A DNA stretch of 63,937 nt from Bacteroidales bacterium (lineage in GTDB: Bacteria > Bacteroidota > Bacteroidia > Bacteroidales > UBA4417). Below, piece after piece: positions 36,595 through 45,679 of this stretch. The notes below the pieces were generated by a model. The model was not told the origin of the DNA, did no database searches, and saw only the letters and a program-made list of their open reading frames with translations. Each line of letters opens with the position of its first letter. Position 1 is the first letter of the stretch. Location: NCBI GenBank assembly GCA_030654075.1, contig JAURYB010000035.1, positions 1 to 63,937 of the forward strand, read 5' to 3'. The translations under genes were made by a program, and so were the position numbers.

Positions 36595-37215
36595 ATGTCA
36601 GACCAAATTTTAATCCTTGATGAAATTATTGACCTGCTGAAAAAGGAGGCTGAAGCCGTTCAGAATATACCTGTATCGGAAAATTATTTTAAAGCGGTGG
36701 ACCTGATTTATCAGAAAGTCCATGTTGAGGGCGGCAAAGTAATTGCCAGCGGTATGGGGAAAGCCGGCCAGATTGCTGAAAATATTGCTACAACGCTTTG
36801 TTCAACAGGAACTCCCGCGGTATTTCTTCATCCCAGCGAAGCACAGCATGGCGATCTGGGCGTAATCCGTGAAAATGATATACTCATCGTCCTTTCCAAT
36901 TCCGGCAAAACCCGCGAAATTCTTGAACTGGTCCAGCTAACCAACAATCTTTACGAGCAGGTTCCTTTAATTGTAATTACCGGTAACCCCGATGGTGAAC
37001 TTCCTAAAATTGCTGAAGTAAGCTTATTTACAGGAAATCCAAAGGAAGTTTGTGCCCTTGGACTGACACCGACAACTTCGACCACAACTATGACAGTGAT
37101 CGGCGATATCCTGGTCGTGCTTGAAATGAAGAAAATAGGTTTCACTCATGCCGATTATGCCAAAAGGCACCATGGAGGTTACCTGGGACAGAAATCAAGA
37201 AGCGAGTCTAAATAG
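36595..37215 (+). CDS. SIS-domain sugar-phosphate isomerase (KdsD-like, no CBS domains)
   Basis: A 206-residue protein consisting of one SIS domain. ASGMGKAGQIAENIATTL and STGTPAVFLHPSEAQHGDLG closely follow the arabinose-5-phosphate isomerase (KdsD/KpsF) pattern, and LSNSGKTREI is the second phosphosugar-binding loop. KdsD proteins usually carry two C-terminal CBS domains (about 320 residues); they are missing here. It follows transaldolase after 9 bases. Either a CBS-less arabinose-5-phosphate isomerase or a related ketose/aldose isomerase of the 6-phospho-3-hexuloisomerase group is possible; KdsD is favoured by the motifs. Confidence 0.8.
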   Translation: MSDQILILDEIIDLLKKEAEAVQNIPVSENYFKAVDLIYQKVHVEGGKVIASGMGKAGQIAENIATTLCSTGTPAVFLHPSEAQHGDLGVIRENDILIVLSNSGKTREILELVQLTNNLYEQVPLIVITGNPDGELPKIAEVSLFTGNPKEVCALGLTPTTSTTTMTVIGDILVVLEMKKIGFTHADYAKRHHGGYLGQKSRSESK

Positions 37216-37282
37216 TCCCTCTGCAGCTGTGATTTAGACTTGTTAGTATCAGCAGAATATGAGTTAAAAAGGTTAAGAATAA

Positions 37283-37371
37283 GGTTGAGGCTGAGAGGTT
37301 TAAGCCTCAACCTTAACCTCAACCTCAACCTTAACCTCAACCTTAACCTCAACCTTAACCTCCCCCTCAAC
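37283..37371. repeat. Tandem CAACCTTAACCT-type repeat with an inverted arm
   Basis: AACCTC and AACCTT words repeat as a roughly 12-base unit from 37307 to 37371. Just upstream, GGTTGAGGCT (37283-37292) is the complement of AGCCTCAACC (37303-37312), so the repeat start can fold back. Non-coding; it lies between the SIS gene and the hydrolase gene. Confidence 0.8.
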
Positions 37372-37408
37372 CTTTATACTTTAACTCACCCTAAGTCACA
37401 TAAGAGTT

Positions 37409-37951
37409 ATGCGTATCCTTAAAGAAAATACAATCGGGATTTTTATCGATATCCAGGAAAAACTGTTTCCTCATATGCAGGAAATGGATCAGCTGGAACA
37501 GAATTTAATCACGCTGGCAGCCGGATTTAAAGTCCTTGAAATACCTTTTCTTGTTACAGAGCAATACCCCAAAGGATTAGGATTTACTATTCTTCCTTTG
37601 AAAATGTCAATTGGGGATTATTCTGCAATTGAAAAAATGGCATTTTCCTGTTGTGATGAGCCTCAGTTTGCAAATATCCTGAGTACTACAGGCAGGAAAA
37701 ATGTTATACTTTGTGGCATTGAAACTCATGTCTGCGTTTTGCAGACCGCGCTTGATTTGCTGCAATCGGGTTATCAGCCGGTTGTGATCGAAGATTGCGT
37801 TTCGTCGCGCAAGCTTTCGGATAAGCTTACTGCGATTGAACGAATGCGGCAGGAAGGTGCTATCATTACAAGCCTCGAATCCATATTGTTTGAATTAACC
37901 CGGAACAGCGGAACTGAGACTTTTAAGGCTATCTCAAAACTGGTGAAATAA
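37409..37951 (+). CDS. Isochorismatase-family cysteine hydrolase
   Basis: A 180-residue cytoplasmic alpha/beta hydrolase. IFIDIQEKLF has the catalytic Asp, LVTEQYPKGLG follows, the Lys of the triad is expected near EKMAFS, and the nucleophile Cys is in GIETHVCVLQTA. VVIEDCVSSR is the final conserved strand. Members hydrolyse amides such as nicotinamide or N-carbamoyl compounds, or vinyl ethers; this one cannot be assigned. It resembles the YcaC/hydrolase subgroup in length. It is separated from the SIS gene by the tandem repeat. Confidence 0.85.
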   Translation: MRILKENTIGIFIDIQEKLFPHMQEMDQLEQNLITLAAGFKVLEIPFLVTEQYPKGLGFTILPLKMSIGDYSAIEKMAFSCCDEPQFANILSTTGRKNVILCGIETHVCVLQTALDLLQSGYQPVVIEDCVSSRKLSDKLTAIERMRQEGAIITSLESILFELTRNSGTETFKAISKLVK

Positions 37952-38008
37952 ACATGATCAGAAAAATACAGGGATACCCTTTTAAAAGAAATTCTTAATC
38001 CTGATTAT

Positions 38009-38929
38009 ATGCCACGCATCTTCGCATTCGGCGAAACAGTTTATGATATCATTTTTAAAAATGCACAGCCGATTGCAGCCAAAGCTGGAGGCTCAATGCT
38101 CAATACATCTGTAAGCCTCGGAAAACTTGGCCTTGATGTGAATTTTGTTTCTGATTTGGGAAACGATTTAATTGGTGATACTATATTAGATTTCCTTATA
38201 CAAAGCGGAGTTTCAACAAAGTACATTGAGCGTTACGAGAACCAAAAAACAGCCATAGCCATTGCTTTCCTGGATGAGCGAAATGATGCATCTTACACGT
38301 TTTATAAAGATTTTCCCGATAATCGTCTCACTTCACTGAAATTTGATTTCGAAGAAGATGATATTGTCCTGTTTGGAAGCTTCTTCGCGCTTACTGAAAA
38401 CATCAGGCCTGTACTTTTGAAATTTCTTAATCAAGCCCGCGAGAAAGGTTGTATCATTATTTATGATCCTAATTTCCGGAAACCTCATCTTCATGAACTG
38501 GAGAAACTAAAACCTTTTATTCTCGAAAACATTGCTTTATCTGACATTATCCGAGGTTCCGACGAAGATTTCAGTCTCATTTTTGGTGCAGGTAACTCCT
38601 ACGAAGCATTTAAAGTCCTGGTGGATAATGGATGCGGAAACCTGGTTTATACCGCCAACAGCAGCAATGTGATTATGATGTCGCAGTATCATACTCTTAG
38701 TTCATCAGTTCCTGTAATCGAACCAGTAAGCACAATAGGAGCAGGGGATAATTTTAATGCCGGTCTTATCTGGACTCTGGCAAAAAATGAAGTTTCTAAA
38801 AAGGATATGAATCACCTTCCGCTTCATATCATGGAAAAAATACTTGCAAACGGCATTTCCTTTTCGGCTGAAGTCTGTATGAGTTTCGATAATTATATTT
38901 CCGAAGAATTTGCTTCCCGGTTTAAATAA
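38009..38929 (+). CDS. PfkB-family carbohydrate kinase
   Basis: A 306-residue ribokinase-superfamily enzyme. The N-terminal substrate motif includes AGGSMLNTSVSLGKLG, and the C-terminal PfkB signature is TIGAGDNFNAGLI, with the catalytic base Asp. It resembles fructokinases and related sugar kinases, but the specificity is not certain. It stands 57 bases after the isochorismatase-family gene, and together with transaldolase and the SIS isomerase it forms a sugar-phosphate group. The stop at 38929 slightly overlaps the decayed START-domain frame on the other strand. Confidence 0.87.
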   Translation: MPRIFAFGETVYDIIFKNAQPIAAKAGGSMLNTSVSLGKLGLDVNFVSDLGNDLIGDTILDFLIQSGVSTKYIERYENQKTAIAIAFLDERNDASYTFYKDFPDNRLTSLKFDFEEDDIVLFGSFFALTENIRPVLLKFLNQAREKGCIIIYDPNFRKPHLHELEKLKPFILENIALSDIIRGSDEDFSLIFGAGNSYEAFKVLVDNGCGNLVYTANSSNVIMMSQYHTLSSSVPVIEPVSTIGAGDNFNAGLIWTLAKNEVSKKDMNHLPLHIMEKILANGISFSAEVCMSFDNYISEEFASRFK

Positions 38930-38989
38930 ATATCTGTAGGTATACCACAACTACTTTATACATGCTGCCCCTTTCAATATAAAACAAAC

Positions 38990-39635
38990 ACTTATATGAG
39001 ATTTTTACTTTATCGCCGTTTTCGGATAATGCTCTTTCCCGGAGAGCAAGTAATGCCTTAAATGGAGTCTCAGTAACAAATACAATGAATTACCAGGAGG
39101 GAACATTACCCGTAGTGTCAATAAACACTTCAAGAGTAACAGGAACATACCCATTGCCAAGAGGTTGGATGGTCAACTTCTGCCAATACTTATTAGTCCG
39201 CACCAAACCATGCTTTTCCGGCACAACTTTTAATAGTGGTTTAGCAAGAACAGTTCTCACACCAGTTACAGGATCATTTGAAATAAAGGCATCAAGTGCC
39301 AGGTCGTGGTTGGAAAACGGCCATGATAAACCATAAATAATGTACTATTGAATGTGTTTATTCCTTTCGAAAGCGAGTACTTTGACAGAATTGATATTTT
39401 TATCCTACCAATCAATATTTTTTTCATCACCAATTAATAAATTCACTTTTTCAAAGTTAGCCTTGAAGGTAACTTCCCCTTGGGATGCTTTAAATGTACT
39501 GTTCAATTCCTCACGGGTGCATATTTTTATCCCGTCTTTCTCTTTAGCAAAATCCCATGATTGCCCGCAAATATCATTAGGCGATACAACTATGAAAATG
39601 GTTCATGTCTGTTTTGATAAAAAGTACTACTTCAT
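38990..39635 (-). pseudogene. START-domain (SRPBCC) protein gene with five in-frame stops and no frameshift
   Basis: The minus strand reads as one continuous frame. It begins at an ATG at 39635 (signal-peptide-like remnant), then CGQSWDFAKEKDGIKICTRE, FKASQGEVTFKANFEKV, a WxD..I region, ISNDPVTGVRTVLAKPLL, VVPEKHGLVR, YWQKLTIQPLGNG and FKALLALRERALSENGDK. These are the motifs of the about 210-residue Bacteroidota START-domain proteins, thought to bind lipids. Stops are at codon 3 (TAG 39629-39627), 39605-39603 (TGA), 39407-39405 (TAG, at a Trp position), 39347-39345 (TAG) and 39092-39090 (TAA). All five share one frame, so no insertion or deletion is needed. The frame runs on to 38922, beyond the likely original end. 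Confidence 0.8.
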
Positions 39636-39641
39636 CGAAGG

Positions 39642-39679
39642 TTCTGGTTTATGGCTAAAATCAGATAATTAAACCAGAA
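39642..39679. repeat. Inverted repeat TTCTGGTTTA/TAAACCAGAA
   Basis: A perfect ten-base inverted pair separated by 18 bases, just upstream of the START-domain pseudogene start. It may be a former operator or transcription end; no function is shown. Confidence 0.4.
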
Positions 39680-39777
39680 TGCAGCATGCCACGCTTTACT
39701 TTATCTTACCTGCAATTGGCGTTGCATGGCAATATTCTGTAAAGGCACTACGTAAAGCACATTTTTGTGTTAAATTT

Positions 39778-41922
39778 TCACTTGCTGATCACTACCTTAT
39801 ATAAAAACGAGTTTTTACCTTTTTCACCATCCAAATTAAGCCTAATTGTGTAAACACCATTTACCAAATTGGAAATACCAATGCGGAAAGTATTTACTCC
39901 TTCTGTGAGTTCACCCATTGTTTTCATAACTTTTACCCTGCCCAGCATATCCGTGATCTCCATACTCAAATTTGCGTTCTGATTAGTCAGCAATTCAATA
40001 TTAAGCACGTCAGAAGCAGGATTTGGAAAAAGAGTACATTGTTTAAGAATAGATTTTGGATCTCCATTGCCGGTTGTGTTGATGGTTTTAATAGTTTGGG
40101 TGAAAAGTTCAGCGTAAGAAATTACATTTCCTGTTTCATCCGCTAATTCAGATTCATCTATTGCCATCAAATCAATTGTAAAATCACTTTTAAACTTATT
40201 AGTGGTTTTAAACTTCAGCAGGATAAGCGTATCTCCCTGTAATAAATTGAGTGATAAAAGTTCTGACCAGGCAATCCGGATAGTGCCGTCTGCTGTTGTA
40301 AAAACAGGGGTGCCTGCGGATGTTTTAACGTCCATAAATTCTAGCAAATCAGCAGGATATGGGATAACTAAAGAAATGGCATTTACCATTTGTGCCAAGC
40401 TTATTCTGATGGGCAATTCGAATTCCTGCTCAGGATTAACTTTGATTTCCCCGTAGTGCGTAATTGTAACACTTTGCGCAGGTATGCCGGAGCCATTCAC
40501 ATCGCCTACACACAGTCCCTGGAAATCCTGGGTTACATCGCTTCCGTTGATAACGATGGTATCTCCACCTGTAGGGTTCGCAAAAGTCCAGTCACCTCTG
40601 GTAAAAGTTGGATCAAGACCCGAAAATCTCCGTTTTACATTTATGGCATCGGTGGCATTAACAGAATTCGAAAGGTTGACATCGGCCGCCAGCATACTAA
40701 CAGGTGTGGTAAGATATTCCAATCCGGCATAATGGCGCTGAATTTTTATAGCATCTGTTGCATTCACTCCGCTCCAGGGCTTATCTGTAGTCGGATTAAG
40801 GGTATAGGTGCCATTTAATGTTGGCTCGAACATAAAACTCCCGGCTAAATCAGTACGAACAGAATCCACTTTGATTCCATTCATTTTCAGAACAGCCCAA
40901 ACCGAATCGAGAGGTATACCGGGTGTATTGTTATAGGTAAACATCCCTGTAATTGCTCCACCGCGGGCAAATGCGACACTGAAAGTGTCGGCAGTAGCAC
41001 AACTCCATCTGCCGGCAATATCTTTAAACTGAAAGTTAATAGTGTGATCGCCGGTGGATAAAATAGGTGTTGAAATAGTAGCAGTTAACTGACTGGAATT
41101 TGATGGTGGCGATATATTGACATTACGTAAGGAGGTAATATTGCCATCGAACCAATACCGGTATACCAAAAGTTGATTAGTAAGTGTTCCGGAATTTGAG
41201 ATTTTCTGAAAAAACTGGCTCTGAACACTGCTCCATGTTTTCCTGTCATCTTTAAAACGAATGTGAAACAGGTGTAATCCTTCTGAAAGGGTCGAAGCTG
41301 AAATATTTGTTACCAATTGCAAACTTGTTTGTGGCGCCAGCGTTTGTGTAACTCTTCCTGCATAATTGTTGTCGTACCAATACTCGTAGGCAACAATATT
41401 TTTGTTGGCAGTAGTTCCTGTTGCTATTTTGTGAAAGAACTGGCTCTGAACACTGCTCCACATATGCTGATCGTCTTTGAAGCGGATGTTGAACGAATGC
41501 AATCCATCGCCCAGTGCAACAGCCGAAATGCCATCTATCATATTGGCTGTACTTTGCGGAATGACTGATTGAGTCACTTTGCCAGCATAGTTATTATCAT
41601 ACCAGTATTCATAAGCAATAATCTTTCGGTTGGTTACGGATGAGGCAGGGATTTTAAGGAAGAACTGGCTTAATGGCTGACTGTAAATTGCGCTTTTATC
41701 CTTGAAGCGGATATGAAATGAATGCATTCCTTCATTAAGCCCAATGGTTGGAATATTGGAAACCAGTTGGAAGGTTGTTAGTGGTGTGATACCAACCGAT
41801 GTACGCCCTTCAAAATTGTTATCAAACCAAAATTCATACCGGTTAATATTATTTTGCGCTTCAATGGTCAGATTTATTGAAGCCAGGGCTATGAGAATAA
41901 GATAATGTCGTTTCATGATCAC
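39778..41922 (-). CDS. T9SS surface protein with four tandem 75-residue repeats, dockerin-like and cohesin-like parts
   Basis: A 714-residue exported protein. The signal peptide is about 1-22. Four repeats of period 75 follow (about 28-91, 103-166, 178-241 and 253-316), each opening Y-E-Y/F-W-Y/F-D-N-N and holding H-x-F-x-I-R-F-K-D. Residues about 320-380 are a carboxypeptidase-regulatory-like domain. Residues 386-479 carry dockerin-type calcium loops (VNATDAIKIQ, AADVNLSNSVNATDA, GDVNGSG). About 485-610 resembles a cohesin-type beta-sandwich. About 630-714 is a type A T9SS sorting domain (LFPNPASD...VNGVYTIRL). Likely cell-surface or secreted; function unknown. It follows the beta-helix gene by 6 bases on the same strand. 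Confidence 0.8.
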   Translation of the reverse strand: MIMKRHYLILIALASINLTIEAQNNINRYEFWFDNNFEGRTSVGITPLTTFQLVSNIPTIGLNEGMHSFHIRFKDKSAIYSQPLSQFFLKIPASSVTNRKIIAYEYWYDNNYAGKVTQSVIPQSTANMIDGISAVALGDGLHSFNIRFKDDQHMWSSVQSQFFHKIATGTTANKNIVAYEYWYDNNYAGRVTQTLAPQTSLQLVTNISASTLSEGLHLFHIRFKDDRKTWSSVQSQFFQKISNSGTLTNQLLVYRYWFDGNITSLRNVNISPPSNSSQLTATISTPILSTGDHTINFQFKDIAGRWSCATADTFSVAFARGGAITGMFTYNNTPGIPLDSVWAVLKMNGIKVDSVRTDLAGSFMFEPTLNGTYTLNPTTDKPWSGVNATDAIKIQRHYAGLEYLTTPVSMLAADVNLSNSVNATDAINVKRRFSGLDPTFTRGDWTFANPTGGDTIVINGSDVTQDFQGLCVGDVNGSGIPAQSVTITHYGEIKVNPEQEFELPIRISLAQMVNAISLVIPYPADLLEFMDVKTSAGTPVFTTADGTIRIAWSELLSLNLLQGDTLILLKFKTTNKFKSDFTIDLMAIDESELADETGNVISYAELFTQTIKTINTTGNGDPKSILKQCTLFPNPASDVLNIELLTNQNANLSMEITDMLGRVKVMKTMGELTEGVNTFRIGISNLVNGVYTIRLNLDGEKGKNSFLYKVVISK

Positions 41923-41928
41923 GGACAG

Positions 41929-43011
41929 TTAATAATTCTGTGCTGCCACCTTAATATTGATATTTAATTCTCCGTTTGTGTTGGTAGTTGGCGCAATCGT
42001 TTTCGCTTGAATATGAGGATTAATTGGAACAGCACCTTCTTTATAGGGGAAAGCACTTCCATAAATACCTATTTGTTTGGCATCATTTCCAACGTATGTT
42101 GCAGGTGATTTTAAATGGTAGTTCTCTGTATAAGAAAATGAATATGCATTAAAATTCACAAAAAATGCGGCAGGATCAATGTTAATCCAATTCCCCGATC
42201 CTGTATTTGATCCATCAGGGAATAACTGCCCGCTGCTGAAGGCATTATTCTGAAAATCGTTGGTGTTGCTGTTAAGCATAACAAAATTATTGCCGTTGCA
42301 GTAACTTAAAATAAATACATTATTTTGAAAGGAATTGTTGTTAGTGTAATCGATCGGGCTGTTGTTACAATATGTGCCCAAAATAATATTGTTTTTAAAA
42401 AGTGCATTACTGAAATAGGCCATTGTTGCATTTAAGATGTTGTTAGTCACCAAAACTCCTGTTGCGTAACCCCCATATAAATGACCCCTGATATTATTTT
42501 CCCGTATAACAATATTATTGGAAGCTGTTATTCCTGATCCGTTATAAGATAAATATATAGTTGCGACACTGCATCGCGACAGGGTAAAATTGTTAACCGT
42601 TTGACTGGCAGCATCTGAACCAAAAGCTATATTACCGGTCAGATATATACCCTGGATAAACGTATTGTCTGCTCCGGTTAATAATCTGATGCTTCCGATC
42701 AGGTATGTTGTGCCGGTTGCAACGGTTGAATCGGGATAATGGCCGGCGCCAAAAATGGTTACTCTCTTGTTGATAACCCATTCACCTATAGTGTAGCCTG
42801 CACCTGGAAAATAAATTGTATCGCCCGATTGCAGATGCGCTTTACAACTGTCGAGCTCCGAAAACGCAGTTGCAAGCCCGTTATGCTGAAGTACTATACG
42901 TTTCTGGGCGAGCAGGTTACCCTGTATTGAAAAAGTTAGAATTAAAGCAAAAAAAAATATTTTTTTTGCACACGAAATTTGTTTGCCTGATAAAGAAGTT
43001 GTCGTTTTCAT
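41929..43011 (-). CDS. Secreted right-handed beta-helix protein
   Basis: A 360-residue exported protein. The signal peptide is about 15-36 (ending LLAQ), after a short basic/polar lead. The body from about 75 to 320 is a run of short Asn- and Val-rich strands (SNNIVIRENNI, TNNILNA, FKNNIILG, FQNNVFI, FQNNAFSSG) typical of right-handed parallel beta-helix (pectate-lyase-like or NosD-like) proteins. No catalytic residues could be assigned, and there is no T9SS sorting domain. It is the first gene of a pair with the four-repeat T9SS protein, separated by 6 bases. Confidence 0.82.
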   Translation of the reverse strand: MKTTTSLSGKQISCAKKIFFFALILTFSIQGNLLAQKRIVLQHNGLATAFSELDSCKAHLQSGDTIYFPGAGYTIGEWVINKRVTIFGAGHYPDSTVATGTTYLIGSIRLLTGADNTFIQGIYLTGNIAFGSDAASQTVNNFTLSRCSVATIYLSYNGSGITASNNIVIRENNIRGHLYGGYATGVLVTNNILNATMAYFSNALFKNNIILGTYCNNSPIDYTNNNSFQNNVFILSYCNGNNFVMLNSNTNDFQNNAFSSGQLFPDGSNTGSGNWINIDPAAFFVNFNAYSFSYTENYHLKSPATYVGNDAKQIGIYGSAFPYKEGAVPINPHIQAKTIAPTTNTNGELNINIKVAAQNY

Positions 43012-43552
43012 AACATGGTTTTTATAAATAAATTACAATCATTTGCTGCATTTAGAGTTAATGACATCTTCGTTTTGTAAGTGAGTTAGAGTGGATACGA
43101 GACTTATATAAAAAAACCGCCGGGCTGGTATTTTGTACTGCGTTAAAAATTTGGGACTTTGGACTGGCGTTAAAATCAGGAAGAAATTAAAGAAAGAAAA
43201 AACCTTGTTTTTATCATTTACGATATTGTAAATGAATTAAAGCCAGGCAATATATTAATTGTGTAAATATATGTATAAAGTGGACTTTTGGTGCCGGAAA
43301 TTGTAAAATAATTTCATACCCCAGCCATCCTTAGTTCCCCAATACTCTCTGTCCTTAATAATCATCATACAATCAAATTCACGCTGGCAGGTTTTAAGCA
43401 TTCCTCAGTAAAGTAGCCGGATTATCAATTAGGATGCTAGTAGTGATGGATGCAGAAGTTAATAATAAGTCCAATAAGTACAATCAACCCATGAATCATT
43501 ATTATGATTTTTGAAAACAAAGAAAAAATACTATAACTTTACTGGCAAATAA
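43012..43552. other. Intergenic spacer, no feature seen
   Basis: A 541-base AT-rich region between divergent genes. It must carry promoters for both sides. A TATAACTTTA at about 43531-43540, near the expected -7 place for the acyl-CoA ligase, is the only partial match noted. No decayed gene or repeat was recognised. Confidence 0.4.
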
Positions 43553-45202
43553 ATGCAAATGTTGGAAACTGAAAACCTGACCTTCCCGGCACTTTTTGCT
43601 GAAACAATCAGAAAAAATGGCGAACGTCCGGCCATGGCCCTTGTGGGTGAAAATCCTATAACCTACAATGAACTTGATTCCAAAATCAAGGCATTAATAG
43701 CTATGATGGAAAAACTTGGCCTTAACCAAGGTGACAAAATAGCCATTCTTAGTTCCAGTATTCCGAATTGGGGAGTCAGTTATTATGCCATTACTTTCAT
43801 GGGCGCGATAGTAGTGCCTTTATTGCCTGATTTTCACTCATCGGAAATAGCAAATATACTTGAACACTCCGAAACCAAAGCAATCTTTATATCAGATGGG
43901 TTACGATCAAAAATCACTGATATCGCGAGTGAAAAAATGCCATTGAGGATCAGGATTGAAGATTTTACCCTCTTCGACGACGATAAAGAAACTGCTAAAA
44001 TTATCCCGGATGCCAAACCAATCAGGCAATACTCTGTTTCCTCCGGCGATCTGGCAGCTATAATATATACTTCAGGAACAACGGGAAAATCAAAAGGTGT
44101 TATGCTCACGCATAAAAACATTTCTTTCACCGCTTTGATGAGTAACCGGGTTCAGGAAATAAATGAAACGGATAAGTTTCTTTCTGTACTTCCTCTTTCG
44201 CATACATATGAAAATACCATTGGTTTAATTTTCCCCATGACCCGGGGCGCCTGTATCTATTATCTTGGTAAAGTGCCAACACCGTCTATTCTTCTTCCTG
44301 CTCTTAAGGTGATTAAACCAACCATCATGCTTACGGTTCCTTTGATCATTGAAAAAGTATTCCGCAACCAGATAAAACCAAAATTCACCGGAAATATTCT
44401 ACTCCGGCTCGCAATACATATTCCTTTTATCCGTAAGAAAATTAATGTACTCGCAGGAAAGAAACTAATGGAGACTTTCGGAGGAGAACTTCATTTCTTC
44501 GGTATAGGCGGAGCTAAGCTCAATAAAACGGTCGAGAAATTTTTAATTGAGGCTAAATTCCCTTACGCTATCGGATACGGTTTAACTGAATCGTCACCCT
44601 TACTTGCCGGTTCCAATCCCTTGAATTTCAGGTTACAGTCTACCGGGCCGGCTATTGAAGGAATTGAACTTATAATTCATAATCCGGATAAAATAACCGG
44701 TGAAGGCGAGATATGGGCAAAAGGTCCAAATGTGATGCTGGGATATTATAAGGAGCCCGGATTAACTCAAGAGATACTCACTCCTGATGGCTGGCTTAAA
44801 ACCGGAGATCTGGGCGTTTTTGACGCAGATGGGTACCTCTTTATCAAAGGACGGATCAGGAATATGATAGTGCGTGCAGGCGGTGAAAATATATTCCCGG
44901 AAGAAATTGAATCAGTTATAAATAATTTCCGGCATGTTGCTGATTCTCTTGTATTCGATCAGAAAGGAAAACTGGTAGCCCTGGTCCATTTCAACCGTGA
45001 GGAAATCCAAGTACAGCACCGTCATCTCAAGGAAGAGAACATAGATTATATTGAGCATGAGATCGAAAAACTCCGCATTGAACTTCAAACCTATGTGAAC
45101 CACCGGGTAAATAAATTTTCACAGATACAGGAAGTCATTGTGATGCCCCAGCCATTTGAAAAAACTGCCACCCAGAAAATAAAAAGATATCTTTATTCCT
45201 GA
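43553..45202 (+). CDS. AMP-forming acyl-CoA synthetase (long-chain fatty acid-CoA ligase-like)
   Basis: A 549-residue ligase that activates a carboxylic acid with ATP and CoA through an acyl-AMP. The P-loop-like motif YTSGTTGKSKG, the A5 motif GYGLTESSP and the A7/A8 motifs TGDLG and R-x-x-x-x-I-V-R-A-G-G-E-N show an intact ANL enzyme; the terminal Lys motif is in ATQKIKRYLYS. FadD-like rather than acetyl-CoA synthetase, judged by length and motif spacing. Monocistronic or paired with the DUF2809 gene (65 bases downstream). The exact acid is not defined. Confidence 0.9.
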   Translation: MQMLETENLTFPALFAETIRKNGERPAMALVGENPITYNELDSKIKALIAMMEKLGLNQGDKIAILSSSIPNWGVSYYAITFMGAIVVPLLPDFHSSEIANILEHSETKAIFISDGLRSKITDIASEKMPLRIRIEDFTLFDDDKETAKIIPDAKPIRQYSVSSGDLAAIIYTSGTTGKSKGVMLTHKNISFTALMSNRVQEINETDKFLSVLPLSHTYENTIGLIFPMTRGACIYYLGKVPTPSILLPALKVIKPTIMLTVPLIIEKVFRNQIKPKFTGNILLRLAIHIPFIRKKINVLAGKKLMETFGGELHFFGIGGAKLNKTVEKFLIEAKFPYAIGYGLTESSPLLAGSNPLNFRLQSTGPAIEGIELIIHNPDKITGEGEIWAKGPNVMLGYYKEPGLTQEILTPDGWLKTGDLGVFDADGYLFIKGRIRNMIVRAGGENIFPEEIESVINNFRHVADSLVFDQKGKLVALVHFNREEIQVQHRHLKEENIDYIEHEIEKLRIELQTYVNHRVNKFSQIQEVIVMPQPFEKTATQKIKRYLYS

Positions 45203-45267
45203 TCGGGATAAACAATTTCAATTATTCTTATTTGACCTTTGCTGACCTGGTGATTTTTTTTAAAAAT

Positions 45268-45654
45268 ATGCAAGTGTATAGAAATCGGTTCATATATTTG
45301 CTTTTACTGGTCATTACTATAGGTTCAGGCTTAGCATCGCGCCATTTTTCCGGGTTTTTCCCCCATTGGGTACAATTATATCTGGGCGATGCGTTATGGG
45401 CATTGATGGTTTTTCTGCTTTTTGGTATCGTTTTTCAAAGAAAAAGTACGCTGTGGGTTGCCATTGCTGCAATAGCATTTTCGTTCAGTATCGAAATAAG
45501 CCAGTTATACCATGCACTCTGGATTGATGCTATCCGATCAAATATTTTAGGCGGATTGATACTTGGTTTCGGTTTTCTCTGTAGCGATTTGGTTTGTTAC
45601 ACTGTAGGAGTTGGATTTGGATTTGTCATGGAAAAGGTATTTTTTAGAACGTAG
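45268..45654 (+). CDS. DUF2809 membrane protein
   Basis: A 128-residue protein with four membrane segments. GSGLASRHFSGFFPHWVQLYLGDALWA and the SFSIEISQLYHALWIDAIRSN block are the DUF2809 hallmarks. Function unknown. An ATG at 45232 would add 12 residues; the ATG at 45268 was preferred because it leads directly to the first helix, although both are possible. It follows the acyl-CoA ligase gene and precedes the second MITE copy by 25 bases. Confidence 0.8.
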   Translation: MQVYRNRFIYLLLLVITIGSGLASRHFSGFFPHWVQLYLGDALWALMVFLLFGIVFQRKSTLWVAIAAIAFSFSIEISQLYHALWIDAIRSNILGGLILGFGFLCSDLVCYTVGVGFGFVMEKVFFRT

Positions 45655-45679
45655 TATATTTTATCTGGATTAAATAAAA

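Noticed and set aside
37179..37422. Two opposite open frames of Leu/Arg and Asn/Leu repeats
   Set aside because: Both are translations of the tandem CAACCTTAACCT array.
38990..39635. Stop-codon reassignment or readthrough as an explanation of the START frame
   Set aside because: All three stop types occur inside this frame, and all three end ordinary genes elsewhere in the window, so nonsense mutation is the simpler reading.
39085..39672. Two plus-strand open frames in the START region
   Set aside because: They are antisense shadows of the decayed START-domain gene on the minus strand and lack family homology.
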